A DNA stretch of 64,000 nt from Agelas oroides. Its lineage: Eukaryota; Porifera; Demospongiae; Agelasida; Agelasidae. Positions within the stretch are counted from its first letter, which is position 1. The number at the start of each line of letters is the position of its first letter. The stretch covers positions 5,353,429 to 5,417,428 of the forward strand of contig OX422203.1 in NCBI GenBank assembly GCA_949130485.1, read 5' to 3'. The position numbers were made by a program, and so were the translations under genes. Below the pieces are notes generated by a model, which worked only from the letters and a program-made list of their open reading frames with translations, was not told the origin of the DNA and did not search any database. Shown here piece by piece: positions 39,868 to 54,600 of this stretch.

Positions 39868-42310
39868 GGGTCTACTACATTCTACCATCGCTCTACTTGA
39901 CTCTACATCACTCTAATACATTCTACCAGGGTTCTAATTCGCTCTACTTGACTCTACTACACTTTACCATGGCTCTACTACATTCTACCATGGCTCTACT
40001 TGACTCTACTTGACTCTACTACACTCTACCATGGCTCTACTTGGTTTTACTTGACTCTACTACACTCTACCAGGCTCTACTTGGCTCTCCTTGGCTCTAC
40101 TACACCTTACCATGGCTCTACTACATTTTACTATGGCTATCCGTGACTCTACATGACTCTACTACATTCTACCGGGGTTCTAATTCGCTCTACTTCGCTC
40201 TACTACACTCTACCATGGCTCAACTACTTTCTACCATGACTTTACTATACATTTTACAATGGCTCTACTTGACTCTACATGACTCTACTACATTCTACCA
40301 TCGCTCTACTTGACTGTACTTGACTCAAGTGCACTCTACGATAGCTCTACTTGGCTCTACTTGACTCTACTACATTCTACCATGGCTCTACTTACCACTA
40401 ATTGACTCTACTACTCTCCACCATGGCTCTACTTGGCTCAACTTGGCTAAACTACACTATACCATGCCTCTACTACATTCTACGATGGCTCTACTTGGCT
40501 CTACATGACTCTACTACATTCTACCGGGGTTCTAAATCACTCTACTTGGCTCTACTACACTCTACCATGGCTCTACTAGGCTCTTCTTCACTCTACTACA
40601 CTCTACCATGGCTCTACTACATTCTGCCATGGCTCTACTTGACTCTACTTGACTCTACTTGACTCTACTACACTCTAACATGGCTCTACTTGGCTCTACT
40701 TGGCTCTACTACACTCTACCATGGCTCTACTACATTCTACCATGTCTCTACTTGCCTCTACATGACTCTACCACACTCTTCTACGGCTCTACTTGACTCT
40801 ACTTGACTCTACTACATTCTACCATGGCTCTACGTAGTGCTAATTGACTCTACAACTCTCCACCATGGCTCTACTTGGCTCAACTACACTATACCATGCC
40901 TCTACTACGTTCTACCATTGCTCTACTTGCCTCTACTTGACTCTACTACACTCTACCATGGCTCTACGTGGCTCTACTTGGCTCTACTACACTCATGGCT
41001 CTACTACATTCTACCATGTCTCTACTTGCGTCTACATGACTTTACCACACTCGTCTATGGCTCTACTTGTCTCTACTACACTCTGCCATGCCTCTACTTG
41101 ACTCTACTTGACTCTACTACACCCTACCATGGCTCTACTTGGCTCTACTTGCCTCTACTACCCTCTGCCACGGCTCTACTACATTCTACCATGGCTCTAC
41201 TTGACTCTACTTGACTCTACTGCACTCTACCATGGCTCTATTTGGCTCTACATGGCTCTACTACACTCTACCATGGCTCTACTACATTGTACCATATCTC
41301 TACTTGCCTCTACATGACTCTACCACACTCTTCTACGGCTCTACTAGACTCAACTTGACTCTACTACATTCTTCCATGGCTCTACTTAGCTCTAATTGAC
41401 TCTACTACTCTCCGCCATGACTCTACTTGGCTCTACTTGGCTCAACTACATTATACCATGCCTCTACTACATTCTACGATGGCTCTACTTGGCTATACAT
41501 GACTCTACTACATTCTACCGGGGTTCTAATTCGCTCTACTACACTCTACCTTGGGTCTACTACATTCTACCATCGCTCTACTTGACTCTACATCACTCTA
41601 ATACATTCTACCAGGGTTCTAATTCGCTCTACTTGGCTCTACTACACTCTACCATGGCTCTACTACATTCCATCATGGCTCTACTTGTCTCTATGACTGT
41701 AATACATTGTACCGGGGTTCTAATTCGCTCTACTTGGCTCTACAACACTCTCCCACGGCTCTACTACATTCTACCATGTCTCTACTTGCCTCTACATGAC
41801 TCTACCACACTCTTCTACGGCTCTAGTTGAATCTACTTGACTCTACTACATTCTACCATGGCTCTACTTAGCGCTAATTGACTGTACTACTCTCCACCAT
41901 GGCTCTACTTGGCTCTACTTGGCTCAACTACACTATACCATGCCTCTACTACATTCTACGATGGCTCTAGTTGGCTATACATGACTCTACTACATTCTAC
42001 CATGGTTCTAATTCGCTCAACTTGGCTCTACTACACTGTAAAATGGCTCTACTACATTCTACCATGGCTCTACTTGACTCTACATGACTCTAATACATTC
42101 TACCAGGGTTCTCATTCGCTCTACTACACTCTACCTTGGGTCTACTACATTCTACCATCGCTCTACTTGACTCTACATCACTCTAATACATTCTACCAGG
42201 GTTCTAATTCGCTCTACTTGACTCTACTACACTTTACCATGGCTCTACTACATTCTACCATGGCTCTACTTGACTCTACTTGACTCTACTACACTCTACC
42301 ATGGCTCTAC
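39868..42310. repeat. Higher-order repeat copy P (short form; 2,270 bp from 40,041 to 42,311)
   Basis: Bases 39,880-40,835 align with 42,150-43,105 at offset 2,270 and share the private variant GACTCAAGTGCACTC (40,323 and 42,593). At about 41,630 the copy jumps from the CCGCC-marked module (41,396) into the ATTCCATCATGG module that in copies Q and R lies about 4 kb further on. It then reaches the module at 41,909 that holds the empty transposon site. This is the shortest repeat of the right-hand family, probably from a large internal deletion by unequal exchange. Confidence 0.83.
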
Positions 42311-45300
42311 TTGGTTTTACTTGACTCTACTACACTCTACCAGGCTCTACTTGGCTCTCCTTGGCTCTACTACACCTTACCATGGCTCTACTACATTTTA
42401 CTATGGCTATCCGTGACTCTACATGACTCTACTACATTCTACCGGGGTTCTAATTCGCTCTACTTCGCTCTACTACACTCTACCATGGCTCAACTACTTT
42501 CTACCATGACTTTACTATACATTTTACAATGGCTCTACTTGACTCTACATGACTCTACTACATTCTACCATCGCTCTACTTGACTGTACTTGACTCAAGT
42601 GCACTCTACGATAGCTCTACTTGGCTCTACTTGACTCTACTACATTCTACCATGGCTCTACTTACCACTAATTGACTCTACTACTCTCCACCATGGCTCT
42701 ACTTGGCTCAACTTGGCTAAACTACACTATACCATGCCTCTACTACATTCTACGATGGCTCTACTTGGCTCTACATGACTCTACTACATTCTACCGGGGT
42801 TCTAAATCACTCTACTTGGCTCTACTACACTCTACCATGGCTCTACTAGGCTCTTCTTCACTCTACTACACTCTACCATGGCTCTACTACATTCTGCCAT
42901 GGCTCTACTTGACTCTACTTGACTCTACTTGACTCTACTACACTCTAACATGGCTCTACTTGGCTCTACTTGGCTCTACTACACTCTACCATGGCTCTAC
43001 TACATTCTACCATGTCTCTACTTGCCTCTACATGACTCTACCACACTCTTCTACGGCTCTACTTGACTCTACTTGACTCTACTACATTCTACCATGGCTC
43101 TACGTAGTGCTAATAGACTCTACAACTCTCCACCATGGCTCTACTTGGCTCTACTTGGCTCAACTACACTATACCATGCCTCTACTACGTTCTACCATTG
43201 CTCTACTTGCCTCTACTTGACTCTACTACACTCTACCATGGCTCTACGTGGCTCTACTTGGCTCTACTACACTCATGGCTCTACTACATTCTACCATGTC
43301 TCTACTTGCGTCTACATGACTTTACCACACTCGTCTATGGCTCTACTTGTCTCTACTACACTCTGCCATGCCTCTACTTGACTCTACTTGACTCTACTAC
43401 ACCCTACCATGGCTCTACTTGGCTCTACTTGCCTCTACTACCCTCTGCCACGGCTCTACTACATTCTACCATGGCTCTACTTGACTCTACTTGACTCTAC
43501 TGCACTCTACCATGGCTCTATTTGGCTCTACATGGCTCTACTACACTCTACCATGGCTCTACTACATTGTACCATATCTCTACTTGCCTCTACATGACTC
43601 TACCACACTCTTCTACGGCTCTACTAGACTCAACTTGACTCTACTACATTCTTCCATGGCTCTACTTAGCTCTAATTGACTCTACTACTCTCTGCCATGA
43701 CTCTACTTGGCTCTACTTGGCTCAACTACACTATACCATGCCTCTACTACATTCTACGATGGCTCTACTTGGCTATACATGACTCTACTACATTCTACCG
43801 GGGTTCTAATTCGCTCTACTACACTCTACCTTGGGTCTACTACATTCTACCATCGCTCTACTTGACTCTACATCACTCTAATACATTCTACCAGGGTTCT
43901 AATTCGCTCTACTTGACTCTACTACACTTTACCATGGCTCTACTACATTCTACCATGGCTCTACTTGACTCTACTTGACTCTACTACACTCTGCCATGGC
44001 TCTACTTGGTTTTACTTGACTCTACTACACTCTACCAGGCTCTACTTGGCTCTCCTTGGCTATACTACACCTTATCTTGCCTCTACTACATTTTACTATG
44101 GCTCTCCGTGACTCTACATGACTCTACTACATTCTACCGGGGTTCTAATTCGCTCTACTTCGCTCTACTACACTCTACCATGGCTCAACTACTTTCTACC
44201 ATGGCTTTACTATACATTTTACAATGGCCCTACTTCAGTCTACATGACTCTACTACATTCTACCGGGGTTCTAATTTGCTCTACTTCCCTCTACTACACT
44301 CTACCATGGCTCTACTACATTCTACCATGGCTCTACTTGACTCTACATAACTCTACTACATTCTACCATGGCTCTACTTGACTGTACTTGACTCTAGTAC
44401 ACTCTACGATAGCTCTACTTGGCTCTACTTGACTCTACTACATTGTACCATGGCTATCCTTACCGCTAATTAACTCTACTACTCTCCACCATGGCTCTAC
44501 TTGGCTCAACTTGGCTCAACTTGGCTAAACTACACTATGCCATTCCTCTACTACATTCTACGATGGCTCTACTTGGCTCTACATGACTCTACTATATTCT
44601 ACCGGGGTTCTAATTTGCTGTACTTGGCTCTACTACACTCTACCATGGCTCTACTACATTCTACCATGGCGCTACTTCACTCTACATGACTCTACTACAT
44701 TCTACCGGGGTTCTAAATCACTCTACTTGGCTCTACTACACACTACCATGGCTCTACTTGGCTCTTCTTCACTCTACTACACTCTACCATGGCTCTACTA
44801 CATTCTTCCATTGCTCTACTTGACTCTTCATGACTCTAATACATTCTACCGGGGTTTTCATTCGCTATACTTGGCTTTACTATACTCTACCATGGCTCTA
44901 CTACATTCTACTATGGCTCTACTTGACTCTACTTGACTCTACTACACTCTACCATGGCTCTACTTGGCTCTACTTGGCTCTACTACACTCTACCATGGCA
45001 CTACTACATTCTACCATGTCTCTACTTGCCTCATACATGAGTCTACCACACACTTCTACGGCTCTACTTGACTCTACTAGACTCTGCCATGGCTCTACTT
45101 GGCTCTCTTTGGCTCTACTACACCCTACCATGGCTCTACTACATTTTTCGATGGCTCTACGTGACTCTACATGACTCTACCACATTCCACCGGGGTTCTA
45201 ATTCGCTCTACTTCGCTCTACTCCACTCTACCATGGCTCAACTATATTCTACCATGGCTTTACTATACATTTTACAATGGCCCTACTTCGCTCTACATGA

Positions 45301-45750
45301 CCTACTACATTCTACCGGGGTTCTAATTTGCTCTACTTCGCTCTACTACACTCTACCATGGCTCTACTACATTCTTCCAAGCCTCTACTGCACTCTACAT
45401 GACTCTACTACACTCTACCATACCTCTACTTGCCTCTACTGCATTCTACCATGCCTCTAGTTTGCTCTACTTGGATCTATTACACCCTACCATGGCTGTA
45501 CTACACTCTCCCAAGGCTCTAGTTGACTCTACGTCACTCTACTACATTCTAACATGGCTCTACTTGATTCTCCTACATTCTACCATGGCTCTACTTAGCG
45601 CTAATTGATTCTACATCTCTCTACCATGGCTCTACTTGGCTCTACTTGGCTCAACTACACTATACCATGACTCTACTATATTCTACGTTGGCTCTTCTTG
45701 GCTATACATGATTCTACTACATTCTACCAGGGTTCAAATACGCTCTACTT

Positions 45751-46318
45751 GGCTCTACTACACTCTACCATGGCTCTATTACATTCTACCATGGCTCTAC
45801 TTGACTCTACATGACTCTAATACATTCTACAGGGGTTCTAATTCGCTCTACTTGGCTCAACTACACTCTGGCTCTACTACATTCTACCGCGGCTCTACTT
45901 GACTCTACTTGACTCTACTACATTCTACCATGGCTCTACTTGGCTCTACTTGGCTCTACTACACTCAACCATGGCTCTACTACATTCTACCATGGCTCTA
46001 CTTGGCTCTACTTGGCTCTACTACACTCAACCATGGCTCTACTACACTCTACCATGGCTCTATTACATTCTACCATGGCTCTACTTGACTCTACATGACT
46101 CTAATACATTCTACAGGGGTTCTAATTCGCTCTACTTGGCTCAACTACACTCTGGCTCTACTACATTCTACCGCGGCTCTACTTGACTCTACTTGACTCT
46201 ACTACATTCTACCATGGCTCTACTTGGCTCTACTTGGCTCTACTACACTCAACCATGGCTCTACTACATTCTACCATGTCTCTACTTGCCTCTACATGAC
46301 TCTTCCACACTCATCTAC
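45751..46318. repeat. 284-bp tandem duplication unique to copy Q
   Basis: Units start at 45,751 and 46,035. Both carry the private deletion that leaves CACTCTGGCTC (usually CACTCTACCATGGCTC) and the CCGCGG variant. Copy R has this deletion once (53,997) and no duplication. Copy S (60,010-60,050) has neither the deletion nor the duplication. The inferred order of events is deletion, copying of the block, then duplication in Q. Confidence 0.88.
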
Positions 46319-46377
46319 GGCTCTACTTGACTCTACTTGACTCTACTACATTCTAGCGTAGCTTTACTTACCGCTAA

Positions 46378-46896
46378 TTGACTCTACTACTCTCCACCAT
46401 GGGTCTACTTGGCTCTACTTGGCTCAACATAACTATACCATGCCTCTACTACATTCTACCATGGCTCTGCTTGGCCCTACGTGACTCTACTATATTCTAC
46501 CGGGGTTCTAATTTGCTCTACTTGGCTCTACTACACTCTACCATGGCTCTACTACATTCTACCATGGCGCTACTTCACTCTACATGACTCTCCTACATTC
46601 TACCGGGGTTCTAAATCACTGTACTTGGCTCTACTACACTCTACCATGGCTCTACTACATTCTACCATTGCTCTACTTGACTCTTCATGACTCTAATACA
46701 TTCTACCGGGGTTTTCATTCGCTCTACTTGCCTCTACTACACTCTACCATGGCTCTACTACATTCTACCATGGCTCTACTTGACTCTACTTGACTCTACT
46801 ACACTCTACCATGGCTCTACTTGGCTCTACTTGGCTCTACTACACTCTACCATGGCGCTACTACATTCTACCATGTCTCAGCTTGTCTCTACATGA
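46378..46896. repeat. Run showing the 103-bp unit clearly
   Basis: Equivalent positions fall at 46,378, 46,481, 46,584 and 46,687, exactly 103 bp apart, and the same spacing is kept in the related run at 54,223, 54,326, 54,429 and 54,532. Each unit parses as ten monomers of 10 or 11 bp. Because 103 is one more than a multiple of three, each unit shifts the reading frame by one, which explains overlapping repetitive open frames. Confidence 0.9.
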
Positions 46897-48628
46897 GTCT
46901 ACCACACACTTCTACGGCTCTACTTGACTCTACTAGACTCTGCCATGGCTCTACTTGGCTCTCCTTGGCTCTACTACACCCTACCATGGCTCTACTACAT
47001 TTTTCGATGGCTCTACGTGACTCTACATGACTCTACCACATTCCACCGGGGTTCTAATTCGCTCTACTTCGCTCTACTCCACTCTATGATGGCTCAACTA
47101 CATTCTACCATGGCTTTACTATACATTTTACAATGGCCCTACTTCACTCTACATGACCTACTACATTCTACCGGGGTTCTAATTTGCTCTACTTCGCTCT
47201 ACTACACTCTACCATGGCTCTACTACATCCTTCCAAGCCTCTACTGAACTCTACATGACTCTACTACACTCTACCATACCTCTACTTGCCTCTACTGCAT
47301 TCTACCATGGCTCTAGTTTGCTCTACTTGGATCTATTACACCCTACCATGGCTCTACTACACTCTCCCAAGGCTCTAGTTGACTCTACGTCACTCTACTA
47401 CATTCTACCATGACTCTACTTGATTCTCCTACATTCTACCATGGCTCTACTTAGCCCTAATTGATTCTACTTCTCTCCACCATGGCTCTACTTGGCTCTA
47501 CTTGGCTCTACTTGGCTCAACTACACTATACCATGACTCTACTATATTCTACGATGGCTCTCCTTGGCTATACATGACTCTACTACATTCTAGCAGGGTG
47601 CAAATTCGCTCTACTTGGCTCTACTACACTCTACCATGGCTCTACTACATTCTAGCATGGCTCTACTTGACTCTACATGACTCTAATACATTCTACAGGG
47701 GTTCTAATTCGCTCTACTTGGCTCAACTACACTCTACCATGGCTCTACTACATTCTACCGCGGCTCTACTTGACTCTACTTGACTCTACTACACTCATGG
47801 CTCTACTACATTCTACCATGTCTCTACTTGCGTCTACATGACTTTACCACACTCGTCTATTGCTCTACTTGACTCTACTACACTCTGCCATGGCTCTACT
47901 TGACTCTACTTGACTCTACTACACTCTACCATGGCTCTACTTGGCTCTACTTGGCTCTACTACACTCTACCATGGCTCTACTACATTCCATCATGGCTCT
48001 ACTTGTCTCTATGACTGTAATACATTCTACCGGGGTTCTAATTCGCTCTACTTGGATCTACAACACTCTCCCACGGCTCTACTACATTCTACCATGTCTC
48101 TACTTGCCTCTACATGACTCTACCACACTCTTCTACGGCTCTAGTTGAATCTACTTGACTCTACTACATTCTACCATGGCTCTACTTAGCGCTAATTGAC
48201 TGTACTACTCTCCACCATGGCTCTACTTGGCTCTACTTGGCTCAACTACACTATACCATGCCTCTACTACATTCTACGATGGCTCTAGTTGGCTATACAT
48301 GACTCTACTACATTCTACCATGGTTCTAATTCGCTCAACTTGGCTCTACTACACTGTAAAATGGCTCTACTACATTCTACCATGGCTCTACTTGACTCTA
48401 CATGACTCTAATACATTCTACCAGGGTTCTCATTCGCTCTACTACACTCTACCTTGGGTCTACTACATTCTACCATCGCTCTACTTGACTCTACATCACT
48501 CTAATACATTCTACCAGGGTTCTAATTCGCTCTACTTGACTCTACTACACTTTACCATGGCTCTACTACATTCTACCATGGCTCTACTTGACTCTACTTG
48601 ACTCTACTACACTCTACCATGGCTCTAC

Positions 48629-51600
48629 TTGGTTTTACTTGACTCTACTACACTCTACCAGGCTCTACTTGGCTCTCCTTGGCTCTACTACACCTTACCA
48701 TGGCTCTACTACATTTTACTATGGCTATCCGTGACTCTACATGACTCTACTACATTCTACCGGGGTTCTAATTCGCTCTACTTCGCTCTACTACACTCTA
48801 CCATGGCTCAACTACTTTCTACCATGACTTTACTATACATTTTACAATGGCTCTACTTGACTCTACATGACTCTACTACATTCTACCATCGCTCTACTTG
48901 ACTGTACTTGACTCTAGTACACTCTACGATAGCTCTACTTGGCTCTACTTGACTCTACTACATTCTACCATGGCTCTACTTACCACTAATTGACTCTACT
49001 ACTCTCCACCATGGCTCTACTTGGCTCAACTTGGCTAAACTACACTATACCATGCCTCTACTACATTCTACGATGGCTCTACTTGGCTCTACATGACTCT
49101 ACTACATTCTACCGGGGTTCTAAATCACTCTACTTGGCTCTACTACACTATACCATGGCTCTACTAGGCTCTTCTTTACTCTACTACACTCTACCATGGC
49201 TCTACTACATTCTGCCATGGCTCTACTTGACTCTACTTGACTCAACTACACTCTAACATGGCTCTATTTGGCTCTACTTGGCTCTACTACACTCTACCAT
49301 GGCTCTACTACATTCTACCATGTCTCTACTTGCCTCTACATGACTCTACCACACTCTTCTACGGCTCTACTTGACTCTACTTGACTCTACTACATTCTAC
49401 CATGGCTCTACGTAGCGCTAATTGACTCTACAACTCTCCACCATGGCTCTACTTGGCTCTACTTGGCTCAACTACACTATACCATGCCTCTACTACGTTC
49501 TACCATTGCTCTACTTGCCTCTACTTGACTCTACTACACTCTACCATGGCTCTACGTGGCTCTACTTGGCTCTACTACACTCATGGCTCTACTACATTCT
49601 ACCATGTCTCTACTTGCGTCTACATGACTTTACCACACTCGTCTATGGCTCTACTTGTCTCTACTACACTCTGCCATGCCTCTACTTGACTCTACTTGAC
49701 TCTACTACACCCTACCATGGCTCTACTTGGCTCTACTTGCCTCTACTACCCTCTGCCACGGCTCTACTACATTCTACCATGGCTCTACTTGACTCTACTT
49801 GACCCTACTGCACTCTACCATGGCTCTATTTGGCTCTACATGGCTCTACTACACTCTACCATGGCTCTACTACATTGTACCATATCTCTACTTGCCTCTA
49901 CATGACTCTACCACACTCTTCTACGGCTCTACTAGACTCAACTTGACTCTACTACATTCTTCCATGACTCTACTTAGCTCTAATTGACTCTACTACTCTC
50001 CGCCATGACTCTACTTGGCTCTACTTGGCTCAACTACACTATACCATGCCTCTACTACATTCTACGATGGCTCTACTTGGCTATACATGACTCTACTACA
50101 TTCTACCGGGGTTCTAATTCGCTCTACTACACTCTACCTTGGGTCTACTACATTCTACCATCGCTCTACTTGACTCTACATCACTCTAATACATTCTACC
50201 AGGGTTCTAATTCGCTCTACTTGACTCTACTACACTTTACCATGGCTCTACTACATTCTACCATGGCTCTACTTGACTCTACTTGACTCTACTACACTCT
50301 GCCATGGCTCTACTTGGTTTTACTTGACTCTACTACACTCTACCAGGCTCTACTTGGCTCTCCTTGGCTATACTACACCTTATCTTGCCTCTACTACATT
50401 TTACTATGGCTCTCCGTGACTCTACATGACTCTACTACATTCTACCGGGGTTCTAATTCGCTCTACTTCGCTCTACTACACTCTACCATGGCTCAACTAC
50501 TTTCTACCATGGCTTTACTGTACATTTTACAATGGCCCTACTTCAGTCTACATGACTCTACTACATTCTACCGGGGTTCTAATTCGCTCTACTTCGCTCT
50601 ACTACACTCTACCATGGCTCAACTACTTTCTACCATGACTTTACTATACATTTTACAATGGCTCTACTTGACTCTACATGACTCTACTACATTCTACCAT
50701 CGCTCTACTTGACTGTACTTGACTCAAGTGCACTCTACGATAGCTCTACTTGGCTCTACTTGACTCTACTACATTCTACCATGGCTCTACTTACCACTAA
50801 TTGACTCTACTACTCTCCACCATGGCTCTACTTGGCTCAACTTGGCTAAACTACACTATACCATGCCTCTACTACATTCTACGATGGCTCTACTTGGCTC
50901 TACATGACTCTACTACATTCTACCGGGGTTCTAAATCACTCTACTTGGCTCTACTACACTCTACCATGGCTCTACTAGGCTCTTCTTCACTCTACTACAC
51001 TCTACCATGGCTCTACTACATTCTGCCATGGCTCTACTTGACTCTACTTGACTCTACTTGACTCTACTACACTCTAACATGGCTCTACTTGGCTCTACTT
51101 GGCTCTACTACACTCTACCATGGCTCTACTACATTCTACCATGTCTCTACTTGCCTCTACATGACTCTACCACACTCTTCTACGGCTCTACTTGACTCTA
51201 CTTGACTCTACTACATTCTACCATGGCTCTACGTAGTGCTAATAGACTCTACAACTCTCCACCATGGCTGTACTTGGCTCTACTTGGCTCAACTACACTA
51301 TACCATGCCTCTACTACGTTCTACCATTGCTCTACTTGCCTCTACTTGACTCTACTACACTCTACCATGGCTCTACGTGGCTCTACTTGGCTCTACTACA
51401 CTCATGGCTCTACTACATTCTACCATGTCTCTACTTGCGTCTACATGACTTTACCACACTCGTCTATGGCTCTACTTGTCTCTACTACACTCTGCCATGC
51501 CTCTACTTGACTCTACTTGACTCTACTACACCCTACCATGGCTCTACTTGGCTCTACTTGCCTCTACTACCCTCTGCCACGGCTCTACTACATTCTACCA

Positions 51601-54600
51601 TGGCTCTACTTGACTCTACTTGACTCTACTGCACTCTACCATGGCTCTATTTGGCTCTACATGGCTCTACTACACTCTACCATGGCTCTACTACATTGTA
51701 CCATATCTCTACTTGCCTCTACATGACTCTACCACACTCTTCTACGGCTCTACTAGACTCAACTTGACTCTACTACATTCTTCCATGGCTCTACTTAGCT
51801 CTAATTGACTCTACTACTCTCTGCCATGACTCTACTTGGCTCTACTTGGCTCAACTACACTATACCATGCCTCTACTACATTCTACGATGGCTCTACTTG
51901 GCTATACATGACTCTACTACATTCTACCGGGGTTCTAATTCGCTCTACTACACTCTACCTTGGGTCTACTACATTCTACCATCGCTCTACTTGACTCTAC
52001 ATCACTCTAATACATTCTACCAGGGTTCTAATTCGCTCTACTTGACTCTACTACACTTTACCATGGCTCTACTACATTCTACCATGGCTCTACTTGACTC
52101 TACTTGACTCTACTACACTCTGCCATGGCTCTACTTGGTTTTACTTGACTCTACTACACTCTACCAGGCTCTACTTGGCTCTCCTTGGCTATACTACACC
52201 TTATCTTGCCTCTACTACATTTTACTATGGCTCTCCGTGACTCTACATGACTCTACTACATTCTACCGGGGTTCTAATTCGCTCTACTTCGCTCTACTAC
52301 ACTCTACCATGGCTCAACTACTTTCTACCATGGCTTTACTATACATTTTACAATGGCCCTACTTCAGTCTACATGACTCTACTACATTCTACCGGGGTTC
52401 TAATTTGCTCTACTTCCCTCTACTACACTCTACCATGGCTCTACTACATTCTACCATGGCTCTACTTGACTCTACATAACTCTACTACATTCTACCATGG
52501 CTCTACTTGACTGTACTTGACTCTAGTACACTCTACGATAGCTCTACTTGGCTCTACTTGACTCTACTACATTGTACCATGGCTATCCTTACCGCTAATT
52601 AACTCTACTACTCTCCACCATGGCTCTACTTGGCTCAACTTGGCTCAACTTGGCTAAACTACACTATGCCATTCCTCTACTACATTCTACGATGGCTCTA
52701 CTTGGCTCTACATGACTCTACTATATTCTACCGGGGTTCTAATTTGCTGTACTTGGCTCTACTACACTCTACCATGGCTCTACTACATTCTACCATGGCG
52801 CTACTTCACTCTACATGACTCTACTACATTCTACCGGGGTTCTAAATCACTCTACTTGGCTCTACTACACACTACCATGGCTCTACTTGGCTCTTCTTCA
52901 CTCTACTACACTCTACCATGGCTCTACTACATTCTTCCATTGCTCTACTTGACTCTTCATGACTCTAATACATTCTACCGGGGTTTTCATTCGCTATACT
53001 TGGCTTTACTATACTCTACCATGGCTCTACTACATTCTACTATGGCTCTACTTGACTCTACTTGACTCTACTACACTCTACCATGGCTCTACTTGGCTCT
53101 ACTTGGCTCTACTACACTCTACCATGGCACTACTACATTCTACCATGTCTCTACTTGCCTCATACATGAGTCTACCACACACTTCTACGGCTCTACTTGA
53201 CTCTACTAGACTCTGCCATGGCTCTACTTGGCTCTCTTTGGCTCTACTACACCCTACCATGGCTCTACTACATTTTTCGATGGCTCTACGTGACTCTACA
53301 TGACTCTACCACATTCCACCGGGGTTCTAATTCGCTCTACTTCGCTCTACTCCACTCTACCATGGCTCAACTATATTCTACCATGGCTTTACTATACATT
53401 TTACAATGGCCCTACTTCGCTCTACATGACCTACTACATTCTACCGGGGTTCTAATTTGCTCTACTTCGCTCTACTACACTCTACCATGGCTCTACTACA
53501 TTCTTCCAAGCCTCTACTGCACTCTACATGACTCTACTACACTCTACCATACCTCTACTTGCCTCTACTGCATTCTACCATGCCTCTAGTTTGCTCTACT
53601 TGGATCTATTACACCCTACCATGGCTGTACTACACTCTCCCAAGGCTCTAGTTGACTCTACGTCACTCTACTACATTCTAACATGGCTCTACTTGATTCT
53701 CCTACATTCTACCATGGCTCTACTTAGCGCTAATTGATTCTACATCTCTCTACCATGGCTCTACTTGGCTCTACTTGGCTCAACTACACTATACCATGAC
53801 TCTACTATATTCTACGTTGGCTCTTCTTGGCTATACATGATTCTACTACATTCTACCAGGGTTCAAATACGCTCTACTTGGCTCTACTACACTCTACCAT
53901 GGCTCTATTACATTCTACCATGGCTCTACTTGACTCTACATGACTCTAATACATTCTACAGGGGTTCTAATTCGCTCTACTTGGCTCAACTACACTCTGG
54001 CTCTACTACATTCTACCGCGGCTCTACTTGACTCTACTTGACTCTACTACATTCTACCATGGCTCTACTTGGCTCTACTTGGCTCTACTACACTCAACCA
54101 TGGCTCTACTACATTCTACCATGTCTCTACTTGCCTCTACATGACTCTTCCACACTCATCTACGGCTCTACTTGACTCTACTTGACTCTACTACATTCTA
54201 GCGTAGCTTTACTTACCGCTAATTGACTCTACTACTCTCCACCATGGGTCTACTTGGCTCTACTTGGCTCAACATAACTATACCATGCCTCTACTACATT
54301 CTACCATGGCTCTGCTTGGCCCTACGTGACTCTACTATATTCTACCGGGGTTCTAATTTGCTCTACTTGGCTCTACTACACTCTACCATGGCTCTACTAC
54401 ATTCTACCATGGCGCTACTTCACTCTACATGACTCTCCTACATTCTACCGGGGTTCTAAATCACTGTACTTGGCTCTACTACACTCTACCATGGCTCTAC
54501 TACATTCTACCATTGCTCTACTTGACTCTTCATGACTCTAATACATTCTACCGGGGTTTTCATTCGCTCTACTTGCCTCTACTACACTCTACCATGGCTC

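Larger units (their letters stand above)
42311..48628. repeat. Higher-order repeat copy Q (6,318 bp)
   Basis: Anchor at 42,311 to its counterpart at 48,629. Module order is 42.67, 43.07, 43.39, 43.68 (CTCTGCC variant of the CCGCC marker), 44.01, 44.5, 44.83, 45.07, 45.40, 45.64, 46.38, 46.92, 47.50, 47.90 and 48.23 kb. Bases 42,672-45,750 match 50,801-53,880 at offset 8,129, and 46,378-50,500 match 54,223-58,345 at offset 7,845. The 284-bp change in offset is the local duplication at 45.75-46.32 kb. The empty transposon site at the 3' side (48,454) is intact. Confidence 0.86.

Noticed and set aside
49231-49245. TGACTCA as an AP-1/GCN4 binding site (also near 57,083 and 63,501)
   Set aside because: It arises from single changes in TGACTCT, which occurs in a large share of monomers. 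There is no context suggesting regulation.
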